64,000 bases of DNA from Kitasatospora sp. MAP12-44 (GTDB taxonomy: Bacteria > Actinomycetota > Actinomycetes > Streptomycetales > Streptomycetaceae): assembly GCF_029892095.1 (NCBI RefSeq), contig NZ_JARZAE010000004.1, forward strand, positions 3,782,001 to 3,846,000. The letters run 5' to 3'. The notes beneath the pieces are model-generated. The model saw only the letters and a program-made list of their open reading frames with translations. It was not told the origin of the DNA and searched no databases. This document shows positions 24,510-33,178 of the stretch, piece by piece. Position 1 is the stretch's first letter. Each line of letters starts with the position of its first letter. The position numbers and the translations under genes are program-made.

Positions 24510-25010
24510 ATGGCAGTGAAGAAGAACTGGACCGTCACCCACTCCTGCGGCCACGAGGTCGATCACGACCTGTCCGAGCGTCCGGCCGACAAGCGCGCCT
24601 CGTTCGCACGCTGGCTCGAAGGCCGGGCGTGCCGCGCGTGCTGGCTCGCCGAGAAGTCCGGTGACGAGGCCGAGCGCGCCGAATGGCTCAAGAACAAGCG
24701 AGCCGAGGAACAGCAGGCCGCCGCCGAGTGGGCCGAGCAGTACCGGATGCCGCCGCTGGACGGCCCCGCCAAGGCGGTTCCCTGGGGCGAGCGGTGCCGC
24801 CACCTTCTCGTGACCGGCGCCTACCGCGTCCTGGTGGTCGAGGGCAGCCTCGACGAAGGCGACTGGCAGCAGCTCGAGGACCAGGCCCGAACCGTGGACC
24901 GGGCGTCGTGGTGGATCGACCAGCGCGAGGCGAGCCCGACGGACCTGCCCGAGCTGCTCGCCGCCGCCGTCAACGACGCCGACGCCCGGACCAGCGAAAA
25001 CCCGTACTAG
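24510..25010 (+). CDS. Putative zinc-binding accessory protein
   Basis: ATG at 24510 follows TGGAGG by 11 bases; 166 residues. An N-terminal Cys/His cluster (VTHSCGHEVDHDL and, later, GRACRACWLAE) gives C-x-H plus C-x-x-C, a likely zinc knuckle. A basic-acidic helix (AERAEWLKNKRAEEQQAAAE) follows, then VPWGERCRHLLVTGAYRVLV. The end lacks the usual tail. Part of its C-terminus is duplicated just downstream. Known relatives occur on actinobacterial mobile DNA; function unknown. Confidence 0.65.
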   Translation: MAVKKNWTVTHSCGHEVDHDLSERPADKRASFARWLEGRACRACWLAEKSGDEAERAEWLKNKRAEEQQAAAEWAEQYRMPPLDGPAKAVPWGERCRHLLVTGAYRVLVVEGSLDEGDWQQLEDQARTVDRASWWIDQREASPTDLPELLAAAVNDADARTSENPY

Positions 25011-25219
25011 TGACGCGCGTCCGCCCGCTGACCGGCGCCTATCTCTCCCCGGCGGCCGAGACCGAGCGGCAGGAGACCGACGACCAGCCCTCGCACCATC
25101 GACTCGCCGTCGGGGGATCGACCAGCGCGAGGCCGAACCCGCGGACCTGCCCGAAGAGCTCGCCCGCCACTGCCGAACACCGATGCCCACACCAACAACT
25201 GCCCTACCAGGAGGACGAC
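25011..25219 (+). pseudogene. Degenerate partial duplicate of the preceding gene
   Basis: Bases 25119-25150 repeat the coding sequence for IDQREA-x-P-x-DLPE-x-L found at 24916-24960 of the zinc gene, and LTGAY near 25030 echoes VTGAYRVLV, but the frames differ and no start fits. The remainder is unremarkable. I see no intact gene in this 209-base gap. Confidence 0.5.
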
Positions 25220-25546
25220 TTGCCCAACCAGAACGTACTGCAGGCCGCCGCGGCCATCTCCCGGCTCGCCGATCAGGTGTCCGCGGCTACAGGCTCCAGG
25301 GAGGTGTACAGCATCCTCGAGGAGTTCAACGCCGTTGACGACGGCGTCTTCGAGCGGCTGATCGACCTCCTGTCCGCCGTTACCGTCTTCGCCCGTCGCC
25401 AGCAGCCGGCCTGGAACACGGCGTACTCGGCCGTCGACCAGCTGTGGGCGCTGCACCAGGCGATCGGCAACGCCGCTGCCGCCATCCGCGAGGTGCCGGA
25501 CCGGCACGAGCCCGCTGGTAGCACCGTGATCGCCGCGGCCGGCTGA
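25220..25546 (+). CDS. Small helical accessory protein
   Basis: TTG at 25220 is 5 bases after AGGAGG (LPNQNVLQAAAAISRLADQV); 108 residues. The whole protein resembles the helical domain of the neighbours: VYSILEEFNAVDDGVFERLIDLLSA corresponds to the segment ILSAVFGDEGLLDALTGV in the product at 26492. It ends TVIAAAG without the arginine tail. Function unknown. Confidence 0.65.
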   Translation: MPNQNVLQAAAAISRLADQVSAATGSREVYSILEEFNAVDDGVFERLIDLLSAVTVFARRQQPAWNTAYSAVDQLWALHQAIGNAAAAIREVPDRHEPAGSTVIAAAG

Positions 25547-25553
25547 CGTTCCG

Positions 25554-26264
25554 ATGCCCGCCCTGCCCCCGGTCACCATCAGCCGTGCCCCGCACACCGG
25601 AGTCATCGCGGAGGGCGGCGACCGCCTGTCCCGCCAACTCCTCGACCATCTCCACTGGATCGAGATCGGCGCCGTCCGCGAACACTGGCACCGCCTGATG
25701 TTCGACGTGAGCGTCGCGTGGCAGAACGCCGAAGCCACCAAGGCCGCCGTACTGCTGACGGCGGCCGGCTACCCGGTCCACCTCGACCCCAGTCTCGGTA
25801 CCCCACCGGACCAGCCCGCCTTCGTACCGTCGCCGGCGCCGGAGGAGGCGGACCCGGCCCTTGGTGTCCTCTCGCTCATCGGTCGGCTGCAGGGCACCAG
25901 CTCTGCCCAGGGCGCGGGCGAGATCGCCGCCGCGATGTTCGCCGAGGACTCAGGCGTCCTCGCCCGTGTCCAGGAGCTGGTCGAAGCCGGCGCCGAGTGG
26001 GTGCGTGACAACGCCCCCGAGGATTCCGACGAACTCCACGACCTGCTCGACGAAGCGTCGGAGGTTCTCTACGACCTCACGGTCCGGCTCGCCGACGTCC
26101 CCGAGAGTATCCGAACGCTGCCTACCGATCACCCGCTCTCGTATACGCGCGCCAGCGCAGCACGCCTCACCTCATCGTCCTTGCCGGGCACTCCAGCCCC
26201 GGCCGCGACAGCCACCACTCGTCCCCCGGCCGAACACGCCCGGCGACCGCACGGCGCACGCTGA
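25554..26264 (+). CDS. GF-domain plus helical-domain accessory protein
   Basis: ATG at 25554 (MPALPPVTISRAPHTGVIAE); 236 residues. Residues 5-80 are a GF domain (HTGVIAEGGDRLSRQLLDHL, LLTAAGYPVHLDPSL). Residues 105-190 are the helical domain (AGEIAAAMFAEDSGVLARVQ, LHDLLDEASEVLYDLTVRL). The tail has the recurring SYTRASAARLTSSSL pattern and ends in Arg. Same architecture as the minus-strand gene at 3763. Confidence 0.65.
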   Translation: MPALPPVTISRAPHTGVIAEGGDRLSRQLLDHLHWIEIGAVREHWHRLMFDVSVAWQNAEATKAAVLLTAAGYPVHLDPSLGTPPDQPAFVPSPAPEEADPALGVLSLIGRLQGTSSAQGAGEIAAAMFAEDSGVLARVQELVEAGAEWVRDNAPEDSDELHDLLDEASEVLYDLTVRLADVPESIRTLPTDHPLSYTRASAARLTSSSLPGTPAPAATATTRPPAEHARRPHGAR

Positions 26265-26321
26265 CGGCGCAGCGCCGATGCGGCCAGACGGGACCACCGA
26301 CACCACCCTTCGCGAGGACCC

Positions 26322-26495
26322 GTGCCACATCCCGCCCCCGACACAGCCAGCCCCGGCCGTCCAGCCGACCCGCCTCCCGCCCCAACAGGCACCGCCGCGT
26401 ACAGGCGCGAACGCGCCGCCCAAGTCGCGGGCCTGCTGCTGGCCGCCGGTTACCGCATCCCACTGCCCGACCCGCCTGCCGAAGGGAAGCGTTGA
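26322..26495 (+). CDS. Small truncated GF-domain protein, 57 aa
   Basis: GTG at 26322 is 3 bases after GAGGA and opens VPHPAPDTASPGRPADPPP. RERAAQVAGLLLAAGYRIPL matches the last helix and strand of the GF domain (compare ATKAAVLLTAAGYPVHL in the upstream product), while the first half of the domain is missing. The stop overlaps the next start (TTGA). It may be a relic kept because it couples translation. Confidence 0.45.
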   Translation: MPHPAPDTASPGRPADPPPAPTGTAAYRRERAAQVAGLLLAAGYRIPLPDPPAEGKR

Positions 26496-27355
26496 CCACA
26501 TCACCCCGGTCGGCCGACACCGATGACGACAGGTCGGCCGCCGCCGAGGCCCTCGAACGCCTCGCCCGGCGCCTGCGAACGGCCAACGACGAACAGACCG
26601 CGCACATCCTGAGCGCCGTCTTCGGCGACGAGGGCCTGCTGGACGCCCTGACCGGCGTCGCAGAAGCCGCCGCAGAAACGTTCCGGCGGCGTATCGACGA
26701 CACCCACCACGACCAGCAGGCCCTGCCCGCCTACCGGCTCTACGACCGCTACAGCGACGTCTGCGAAGCACTCGGCGATGTGCAGCGGGAAGCCGGCGAC
26801 AGCATCGCTGAAGTACGCACCCTGACCGCTCGCGAGCGCGCCATGGGCCTGCCCCTCTCCGCACCGGCCCAGGAACCAAGACCCACGTCTGCGACCGGCC
26901 CAGCGGCCCTCTCGACTCCCGCAACAGCCGAACACGCCGCGCAGGTGCACTTCCGCCGCGACGACAACGGACAGGTGAGAGCGGAGTACGACAAGGCCGC
27001 CGGTCCGCAGATCAGTCATCTCCTCGACCAGGCCGGCTTCGTCGTCGACTTCACCACCGAGTTCCGCTTCCCCTACCACCGGCTGCTGTACGGCATGGGC
27101 GCCGCATACGACGTCGAGCGCCTCACCCTCGCCGCACGCGCCCTGCGCGCGGCAGGCCACCGGCCCACCGCCACACAGGACATCATCGACCTGGTGCACG
27201 GCCAGCACCTCGCACCGGGGCCGGACGGCCCCAGCCGTGCCAGTGCCGCCGCAGGCCGCACGACGAGCGAGCCCTCCGCTGTCGCCGCCGCCACGGTCCA
27301 GGTTCCGACCTCCACCGCCGTACCGGCCGGCCCGCCCCGGCCGCGGACCCGGTGA
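26492..27355 (+). CDS. Helical-domain plus GF-domain accessory protein
   Basis: TTG at 26492 overlaps the previous stop and follows GAAGGGA. In this 287-residue protein the order is reversed: the helical domain comes first (LERLARRLRTANDEQTAHIL, EGLLDALTGVAEAAAE, YDRYSDVCEALGDVQREAGD) and the GF domain second, residues 150-235 (VHFRRDDNGQVRAEYDK, HLLDQAGFVVDF, ARALRAAGHRPTA). The domain swap relative to the gene at 25554 supports the view that these are separable modules. The tail ends RPRTR. Confidence 0.65.
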   Translation: MTTSPRSADTDDDRSAAAEALERLARRLRTANDEQTAHILSAVFGDEGLLDALTGVAEAAAETFRRRIDDTHHDQQALPAYRLYDRYSDVCEALGDVQREAGDSIAEVRTLTARERAMGLPLSAPAQEPRPTSATGPAALSTPATAEHAAQVHFRRDDNGQVRAEYDKAAGPQISHLLDQAGFVVDFTTEFRFPYHRLLYGMGAAYDVERLTLAARALRAAGHRPTATQDIIDLVHGQHLAPGPDGPSRASAAAGRTTSEPSAVAAATVQVPTSTAVPAGPPRPRTR

Positions 27356-27371
27356 CCGGAGGACGGCACCA

Positions 27372-27998
27372 GTGATCCCCTTCATCACCCGGTACGCGAA
27401 CACCCTCGGCCTGCTGAACGCCATTCACCTTCACTGTGTCAACCGCGGCAACCCCCGGCCCTATGCCATCGCGGCCTGGCGACCCGATGTCGACCTCCCC
27501 GTTCCCGGCACCGCCCTCATGGACCAGCTCGTAGACGAACTGGAGGGCCCGCTGCGGCAGTTCGCTGCCCCGGCCCAGGACGCAGCCCGGCCCGGCCGCG
27601 CGCGGCAGGTGTGGCAGTGCACCCTGCGCACCCATCCCGACAGCGTTCCCCTCAGCGACGGGGCGTGGGCGAGCGCCGTGAGCCGCGTAGTGGCCGCCGC
27701 CGGAATCGCTCCAACGGGCGACGAGGCCGGATGCCGGTGGATCGCACTGCGGACCGGTGACCACGAGGTGCGCATCGTCGCCCCGATGATGCGCCTGGAC
27801 GGCCGCCTGCCGCGCCTGCACAACGATGCGTCGCGGGCCAAGGCCGTCTGCCAGCTCATCGAGCTGGAGACCACCGGCTCCCGGCGGCACACCGCAGCAC
27901 TCGCCCGGAACATCCCGATCTCCGTCCCCGCACCCCATGCACCTGCGACGGCCATCTCCCGCCCAGTCCCAGGCCGGCTCCCGGCCGCGTCCCGATGA
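27372..27998 (+). CDS. Degenerate relaxase-like protein
   Basis: GTG at 27372 follows GGAGGAC; 208 residues. VWQCTLRTHPDSVPLSDGAW at about residue 79 and TGDHEVRIVAPMMRLDG at about 127 align in position and pattern with VWHCAVRTAPEDPYLDDDQW and HSPHHIHLAAVTVRPDG of the relaxase at 50091. Here the His-x-His metal site reads HEVRI and the N-terminal YLYGPG tyrosine motif is absent. It is therefore probably not a nicking enzyme; it could bind DNA or a partner. Ends in Arg after a Pro/Ala tail. Confidence 0.65.
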   Translation: MIPFITRYANTLGLLNAIHLHCVNRGNPRPYAIAAWRPDVDLPVPGTALMDQLVDELEGPLRQFAAPAQDAARPGRARQVWQCTLRTHPDSVPLSDGAWASAVSRVVAAAGIAPTGDEAGCRWIALRTGDHEVRIVAPMMRLDGRLPRLHNDASRAKAVCQLIELETTGSRRHTAALARNIPISVPAPHAPATAISRPVPGRLPAASR

Positions 27999-28008
27999 GG
28001 CCACCACC

Positions 28009-28473
28009 CTGACCACCGATCCCTCCGGCATGAACCCCTACTACCGGGCCAGTGACTGCGTCGGCCGAGCAGGCCAGGCGCTCAGCGACCTGCGAACGGC
28101 GATGCACGACGTCGACGACCCCCACGACGTCGCCCAGCTGCTCCGCGAGCTGTTCCTCACCCAAGGGCCGATCCCGCGCGTGGCCGAGATCGTGCGCGAC
28201 ATCGCGCTCTGGGCCCACAAGGAAGGACTCACCGAGGACGCGCTGCACACCTCCCTCCTCGACGACTCCACCACGCTGAGCCGCCTCGCCTGGCGCCTGG
28301 CCGACGCTGGCGACCAGGTCGACCATCAGACCGAGCAGATCACCTGCGGCCAGGCCCGCACCCAGGCCGCGCTCATCCGCTCCCCGGTCTCCGCCCTGGC
28401 TGGCGGCGCGCCCGTCCTTCAGGGCGACGGCGTCACCGTGACCGCCGAGCCCGCCAGCGCCCGCTCACGATGA
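28009..28473 (+). CDS. Helical accessory protein, possible CTG start
   Basis: GAGG lies 8-9 bases before CTG at 28009 (LTTDPSGMNPYYRASDCVGR); ATG at 28030 is the canonical alternative without a clear site. Residues 10-110 match the helical domain of the neighbours (VAQLLRELFLTQGPIPRVAE, LSRLAWRLADAGDQVDHQTE). The tail contains APVLQGDGVTVTAEPA and ends RSR. Function unknown. Confidence 0.6.
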   Translation: MTTDPSGMNPYYRASDCVGRAGQALSDLRTAMHDVDDPHDVAQLLRELFLTQGPIPRVAEIVRDIALWAHKEGLTEDALHTSLLDDSTTLSRLAWRLADAGDQVDHQTEQITCGQARTQAALIRSPVSALAGGAPVLQGDGVTVTAEPASARSR

Positions 28474-28510
28474 CCCCCACCACCAAGTCCCCCAGTGGAA
28501 CGGAGCGCCC

Positions 28511-29254
28511 ATCACCACCGTCCCCTCCGCCGGCCACATCGTGTTCGCCCGGCTCCCCAACGAGAACACACCTGGCCAGAGCGCCTGGGCACAGGCTCCC
28601 GACCCGGCCAGCTGCGGCATTCTCGACCGGGCCGGCTTCGTCAACGAGGGCGGCAGCCGCATCTACACCGCCGAGGGCCACGGCACGGCCGACCTCTTCC
28701 AGCGGATCCGCTTCGCCCAGCAGATGCTCCAGGACGCCGGATACACCACGCGCGTCGTCCCTCCGCTGCCCCGTGCCCACACCGAACCGCTCCTCCGCGA
28801 GTCGGACTGGCTGCTGTTGGAAGCGCGGCTGACCACGGCCGCCGCCCAGGTCTACAACGCGAACGCCCAGGACATCGGCGAAATCCTCGGCCGGTTGACC
28901 GATCCCCAGTATGGACTCCTCGAACGAGTCATCGCGGTCGTGGACACCGCCGCCCAGAAGCTCGCCAACCAGGCCGATCGTGGCCCCGCCCAAACCTTGT
29001 CGGACCGGCTGCGGGACGCCAGCGAGCAGCTCACCCAACTCGGCCACGACGTCGCCGCGCTGAGCGAGGAAACCGCCGCGACAGAACCCGATCACTACCC
29101 AGTCGAGCCGATCCCAGCCGACGAGCGTATGACCGCGGCCCGTTCACTCTCCACCCGCCTCGGCCCCGCCAGCCCGCCCGCACCCCTTCCCGGCGCCGAC
29201 CGGCCCGCAGCATCCGCCGCATCAGCCCGTCAGGCATCCGCACTGCGTGCCTGA
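28511..29254 (+). CDS. GF-domain plus helical-domain protein, probable ATC start
   Basis: GGAG lies 5 bases before ATC at 28511 (ITTVPSAGHIVFARLPNENT); the GTG at 28541 falls inside the first strand of the domain. Residues 8-85 are a GF domain (GILDRAGFVNEGGSRIY, FAQQMLQDAGYTTRVV) and residues 110-195 the helical domain (IGEILGRLTDPQYGLLERVI, LSDRLRDASEQLTQLGHDV). The tail is Ala/Pro/Ser-rich (MTAARSLSTRLGPASPP). Confidence 0.65.
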   Translation: MTTVPSAGHIVFARLPNENTPGQSAWAQAPDPASCGILDRAGFVNEGGSRIYTAEGHGTADLFQRIRFAQQMLQDAGYTTRVVPPLPRAHTEPLLRESDWLLLEARLTTAAAQVYNANAQDIGEILGRLTDPQYGLLERVIAVVDTAAQKLANQADRGPAQTLSDRLRDASEQLTQLGHDVAALSEETAATEPDHYPVEPIPADERMTAARSLSTRLGPASPPAPLPGADRPAASAASARQASALRA

Positions 29255-29426
29255 GACTCACCGGCCGCCGGCCTAGCTGCGGCTTTACCACCCCGCGCCG
29301 CCCGGTGACCTCCCCCGGCCAGCTGCGACGCCGGGCCCTTGGCCCGCATCTCCCACCCCGCGCCCCGCCAACTGGCCCTTCTCGCGCAGGGGTTCCCCCT
29401 TCACCGTTCTGCAAGGACCCCCCACC

Positions 29427-31197
29427 CTGCCTCCCGCCTCCACGCCCAAATCCCCGTCCGCCACCCCCGGCACCGACGCCGTCCTGTACACGCTGATCGG
29501 CGCCGGCGGCGCCCTCGCCGTCTACGGAACGCTCGCCTGGATCGGCGGCAACACCGCCAACGCCCTTGCCGGGCAAGGCCCATGGTCCCCGTACCAGCCG
29601 GTCACCTCCGCACTCCACCCCGCACAGCTGTGGCCTCACCTCCACCAGCCACTGCTGCTCGTCAGCGCCCGTGTCACCCCCGGCCTGATCGCCCTGCTCC
29701 TCGCCGGCATCGGCATCAGCCTCTGGCTCAAGCGCCGCAAGCCGACCGACGGACTCGCCACCCCCCGCGACCTGGCCGCGCTGCTGCCGAAAGAAATCAC
29801 CGCCAAGGCACAGGACTTGAGGCCGAGCCTGGCCAAGGCCAAGCCCAAGGACATCGCCGCGGACGACACCGGCGTCCTGCTCGGCAGCCTCGGCGAGGGC
29901 GGACCCGAGGTCCGCTCCAACTGGGAGGACGTCATGATCGCGATCATGGCGCCCCGGTCGGGCAAGACCACCTCGATGGCCGTGCCGGCGATCCTGCGCG
30001 CACCGGGCCCGATCCTGCTGACCTCGAACAAAGCCGCCCGCGACGCCTACACGGCGTGCTTGGAGGCGCGCGCCGAGGTCGGCCAGGTCTGGACCATGGA
30101 CCCCCAGCAGATCGCCCACACCCCCCAGGGGATGTGGTGGGACATCCTGGCCGACGCCAAGGACCTGCCGGGCGCCCGCCGTTTGGCCGGCCATTTCGTC
30201 GCCGCAGCCGTGGACGAATCGTCGGCCGGCGATTTCTGGAGCACCGCCGCCCAGAACACCCTGTGCGCCCTCTTTCTGGCCGCAGGAATCGACCGGCGGC
30301 CAATCACCGACGTTCTCTCCTGGCTCGCCCAGCCTGCCGACCGAACGCCGATCGATATTCTCAAGGCCCACGACATGACTGCTGTGGCCAATCAGTTGCA
30401 GGGCACGGTCAGCGGCGCGGTGGAGACCCGCGATGGAATCTATGAGACCGCCCGCCAGTACGCCGCCTGCCTTTTGGACCCGCGAATATCGGCATGGGTG
30501 ACCCCCCAGCCGGAACTTCCCGAGTTCAAGCCCTCAGAATTCGTGGTCCGCAAGGACAGTCTGTTTCTACTGTCCAAGGATGGCGGTGGCAGCGCGAGCG
30601 CGCTGATCGCTGCGGCAGCCGATTCCGTCATGCGCACCGCTGTAATCCAAGCGGAGCGGGACGGCGGCCGTCTCGACCCCGCCGCTGCTGGCCGTCCTGG
30701 ACGAGGCCGCAAATGTCTGCAAAATCGGAGACTTGCCCGATTTGTATTCCCACCTGGGAAGCCGTGGAGTCATCCCGATCACGATTCTTCAGAGCTATCG
30801 GCAAGGTCAGAAAGTCTGGGGAGAAGCGGGCATGGACGCCATGTGGTCCGCCGCGACTGTCAAATTGATCGGCTCCGGAATCGATGACGCGGATTTCGCC
30901 GACAAATTGAGCCGCCTGGTGGGCGACCACGACGTCGAGACCGTCTCCCACTCCACTTCCGAGTCCGGCCGATCCACGTCAACTTCCATGCGGCAGGAGC
31001 GAATTCTTCCGCCTGACCAGATCCGAAGCCTGCGGAAGGGAACCGCCCTGCTCTTCGCGACCGGCACCAAGCCCGCGCTTCTCCAGCTCCGCCCCTGGTA
31101 CAAGGAACCCGGCGCCGACAAAATCGGCGCGGCCTCCTCCCGGCAGACCGTACTCATCACCGAGCGCGCTCTTGCCAAGGTCGGTGAGGCCGTATGA
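29427..31197 (+). pseudogene. VirD4/TraG-family coupling protein, frameshifted
   Basis: AAGGA lies 9 bases before CTG at 29427 (LPPASTPKSPSATPGTDAVL). The two membrane helices that follow (LIGAGGALAVYGTLAWIGG and LIALLLAGIGISLWLK) are required in this family and would be lost with the first canonical start, TTG at 29817. Walker A is APRSGKTTS at about residue 175. Near 30677-30680 an extra C in a CCCC run shifts the frame; beyond it the correct reading LLAVLDEAANVCKIGDLPDL (Walker B region) continues to the stop at 31197. The protein would bring relaxase-DNA to the channel. Either the gene is broken or the base call is wrong. Confidence 0.8.
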
Positions 31198-32093
31198 AGA
31201 CGACCACCGAACCGGCGATGCGGACCCTCAGCCTGGGCGCCGGAGTTCAAAGCTCCACCCTGCTCCTTCTTTCCGCCCTGGGTGAGCTTCCGAAAATCGA
31301 CTATGCCATTTTCTCGGACACAGGCTGGGAACCGGAAAAAGTCTACCGGCATTTGGACCGAGTGGAGCGGGAGATAGCCCGGCCTGCGGGCATACCGATT
31401 CTTCGCGTCTCCTCCGGGAACATCAGGAACGATGCTCTCGACCCGGCGCACCGATTCGCGTCCATGCCGCTCTACATTCTCAACCGGGATGGGACTCCGG
31501 GCATGACTCGGCGGCAGTGTACTTCCGAGTATAAAATTAAACCGATTAAGCGCGAGGTGCGCAGGCTTCTTGGTTATCCGCATCCGGTCCGGGTGCCGCG
31601 CGGCGTGTTCGCCGAGCAGTGGATCGGCATTTCCACCGATGAGTTCCATCGGGCGAAGGATGCCGACGTCAAGTACACCAGGAACAGGTTCCCGCTGATC
31701 GAGCTGGGCCTTTCTCGTGGGGACTGCCTCGGGCTCCTGGCGGAGCATGGCCTGGAAAGCACTCCGAAGAGCAGTTGCCTTGGTTGTCCATTTCATGGGA
31801 ATGCGCAGTGGCGCGCTATTCGCGATGAATCGCCCGAGGAGTGGGAGGACGTGGTCGCCTTCGACCGGGCGATCCGGGCCGGCAACGCGAGGGCGACCGC
31901 CGAGGGGCGCGAGCTGCTCGGGCAGGCGTACCTGCACCGCTCACGCGTCCCGCTCGACGAGGCGCCGATCGACAAGCTGACCCGCCGTGAGCAGCTCGAC
32001 CTGCAGGAGCGGCTCTCCGCTGACGAGTTGGAGTTCGGCCCGGCCGACGGGTGCTCCCCCTACGCCTGCCGCAGCGGGGAGGCGGTCGAGTGA
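31194..32093 (+). CDS. PAPS-reductase-like ATP-pyrophosphatase family protein
   Basis: ATG at 31194 overlaps the stop of the coupling protein (ATGA); 299 residues. SLGAGVQSSTLLLLSALGEL is the ATP-pyrophosphatase P-loop (SxGxxS type) and FSDTGWEPEKVYRHLD with RRQCTSEYKIKPIKREVR matches phage and mobile-element PAPS-reductase-like proteins. A Cys motif KSSCLGCPFHGNAQW suggests metal binding. Unlike sulfate-assimilation enzymes it has no cys-gene neighbours, so a role in nucleic-acid or nucleotide modification is plausible but unproven. The stretch 31200-31800 is clearly less GC-rich than neighbours, a sign of separate acquisition. Confidence 0.7.
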   Translation: MKTTTEPAMRTLSLGAGVQSSTLLLLSALGELPKIDYAIFSDTGWEPEKVYRHLDRVEREIARPAGIPILRVSSGNIRNDALDPAHRFASMPLYILNRDGTPGMTRRQCTSEYKIKPIKREVRRLLGYPHPVRVPRGVFAEQWIGISTDEFHRAKDADVKYTRNRFPLIELGLSRGDCLGLLAEHGLESTPKSSCLGCPFHGNAQWRAIRDESPEEWEDVVAFDRAIRAGNARATAEGRELLGQAYLHRSRVPLDEAPIDKLTRREQLDLQERLSADELEFGPADGCSPYACRSGEAVE

Positions 32094-32174
32094 GCAGCAA
32101 ATGGTGCTCGTCTGCCCTTTCCGGACTGGCAGTTGCCCCTTCCGCCTGCCACTCGATCCGACTTGAGGAGACGT

Positions 32175-32996
32175 GTGAAGGACATTCTTGACGGCCTCGA
32201 CGGCTTCAGCGCGGCGGACCCCGCGTCGCAGTCGGCCTACCGCGACATGCGGCTCTTCTGGGACCTCTACGAGGTCGTCAGCGAGCATCGCAGTGCCGGC
32301 GGGCACGATCAGTTCCTCGTCACCGCGAACCTGACGGCCGCGTCTTCTATGACCGGCTCTCCGCGGGCCTTCGCCGTGCACGTCCACCGCGATCCGCAGG
32401 CGGAGACGTTCAGCATCCGCACGAACTCCGCGGCCACGTTCGCCTGGGCCGGGCACTGGCTGGTCGGCCGGGGCGCGGACCCTCAGGCCCTGGCCCGGCG
32501 CCGGGGCGAGGAGGGCGTGGACCCGGTGGACCAGATCTTCGCGTCCGGCGAGCCCGTGCAGCTGCTCGGCGGGCGGGAGTACGCCGATTCCCGGCCGGCT
32601 GACCGCACGACCCGCCTGATCGAGAACCGGGTCCGCCGCTCCCGCGACCGCTACCTGCTGCAGGGCTACAACGCCATGTACGCCCAGTACCCGAAGGACC
32701 GCACCTGGGTGCTGCTGTTCGACCGGCACCCTCGCGCAGCGGGGCGGCGGTTCCTGCTGCAGATCGAGACCGTCGACGAGGAGAAGTCGACGTACACGAT
32801 CCGCGAGGGGGCCTTCCCCACCAAGCGGCAGGCCAACGACTGGACCGATCAGCACTGGAAGCAGCCGCTGGCGGGCCTGTCTGCGGTGGACCCGGCCACC
32901 GGGTTCCCGCTCCACGCGGCGCCGGCCGCCCCGCCCGCTGCACCGTACTTCGTGCGCCCGTCCGCGCCGGCGACCGGGCTGCGGGGACACCTGTGA
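32175..32996 (+). CDS. Accessory protein of a four-member family (member 2)
   Basis: GTG at 32175 is 6 bases after GAGGAG; 273 residues. The conserved order of the family is present: FAVHVHRDPQAETFSIRT, FAWAGHWLVGRGADPQALAR, DRTTRLIENRVRRSRDRYLL, KDRTWVLLFDRHPRAAG and STYTIREGAFPTKRQANDW. Relatives are at 10432, 40453 and 48880. The last helix-strand pair and the WLV/WLI-x-x-GA motif are the best markers. No enzyme motif seen. Confidence 0.6.
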   Translation: MKDILDGLDGFSAADPASQSAYRDMRLFWDLYEVVSEHRSAGGHDQFLVTANLTAASSMTGSPRAFAVHVHRDPQAETFSIRTNSAATFAWAGHWLVGRGADPQALARRRGEEGVDPVDQIFASGEPVQLLGGREYADSRPADRTTRLIENRVRRSRDRYLLQGYNAMYAQYPKDRTWVLLFDRHPRAAGRRFLLQIETVDEEKSTYTIREGAFPTKRQANDWTDQHWKQPLAGLSAVDPATGFPLHAAPAAPPAAPYFVRPSAPATGLRGHL

Positions 32997-33178
32997 CGAA
33001 GCTGCTGAGCGCCGAGCGCCTGCCCGGCCTGCCGGTCGCCCGGATCCGCGACACGTGGCACCTGACGGCCGGCTCCGACACCGTGGCCGTCGAGGACCCG
33101 CAGCTGGTCGCGGACCTCGAGCGCCTCGCCCGTCTCCTGGCCCGCACCGGCGGCGGCGTCTCGCCGGAGGCCGCGTGA
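32993..33178 (+). CDS. Small hypothetical protein, 61 aa
   Basis: GTG at 32993 overlaps the previous TGA and the stop overlaps the next start (GTGA), so it is embedded in a coupled run. The sequence has a short strand pair (IRDTWHLTAGSDTVAVEDP) and a helix (LVADLERLARLLART). Function unknown. Confidence 0.5.
   Translation: MTKLLSAERLPGLPVARIRDTWHLTAGSDTVAVEDPQLVADLERLARLLARTGGGVSPEAA

Noticed and set aside
29817..30887. Taking TTG 29817 to 30887 as a complete coupling protein
   Set aside because: It lacks both membrane helices at the front and ends in an arginine-rich out-of-frame stretch, while the true Walker B region lies in the next frame.
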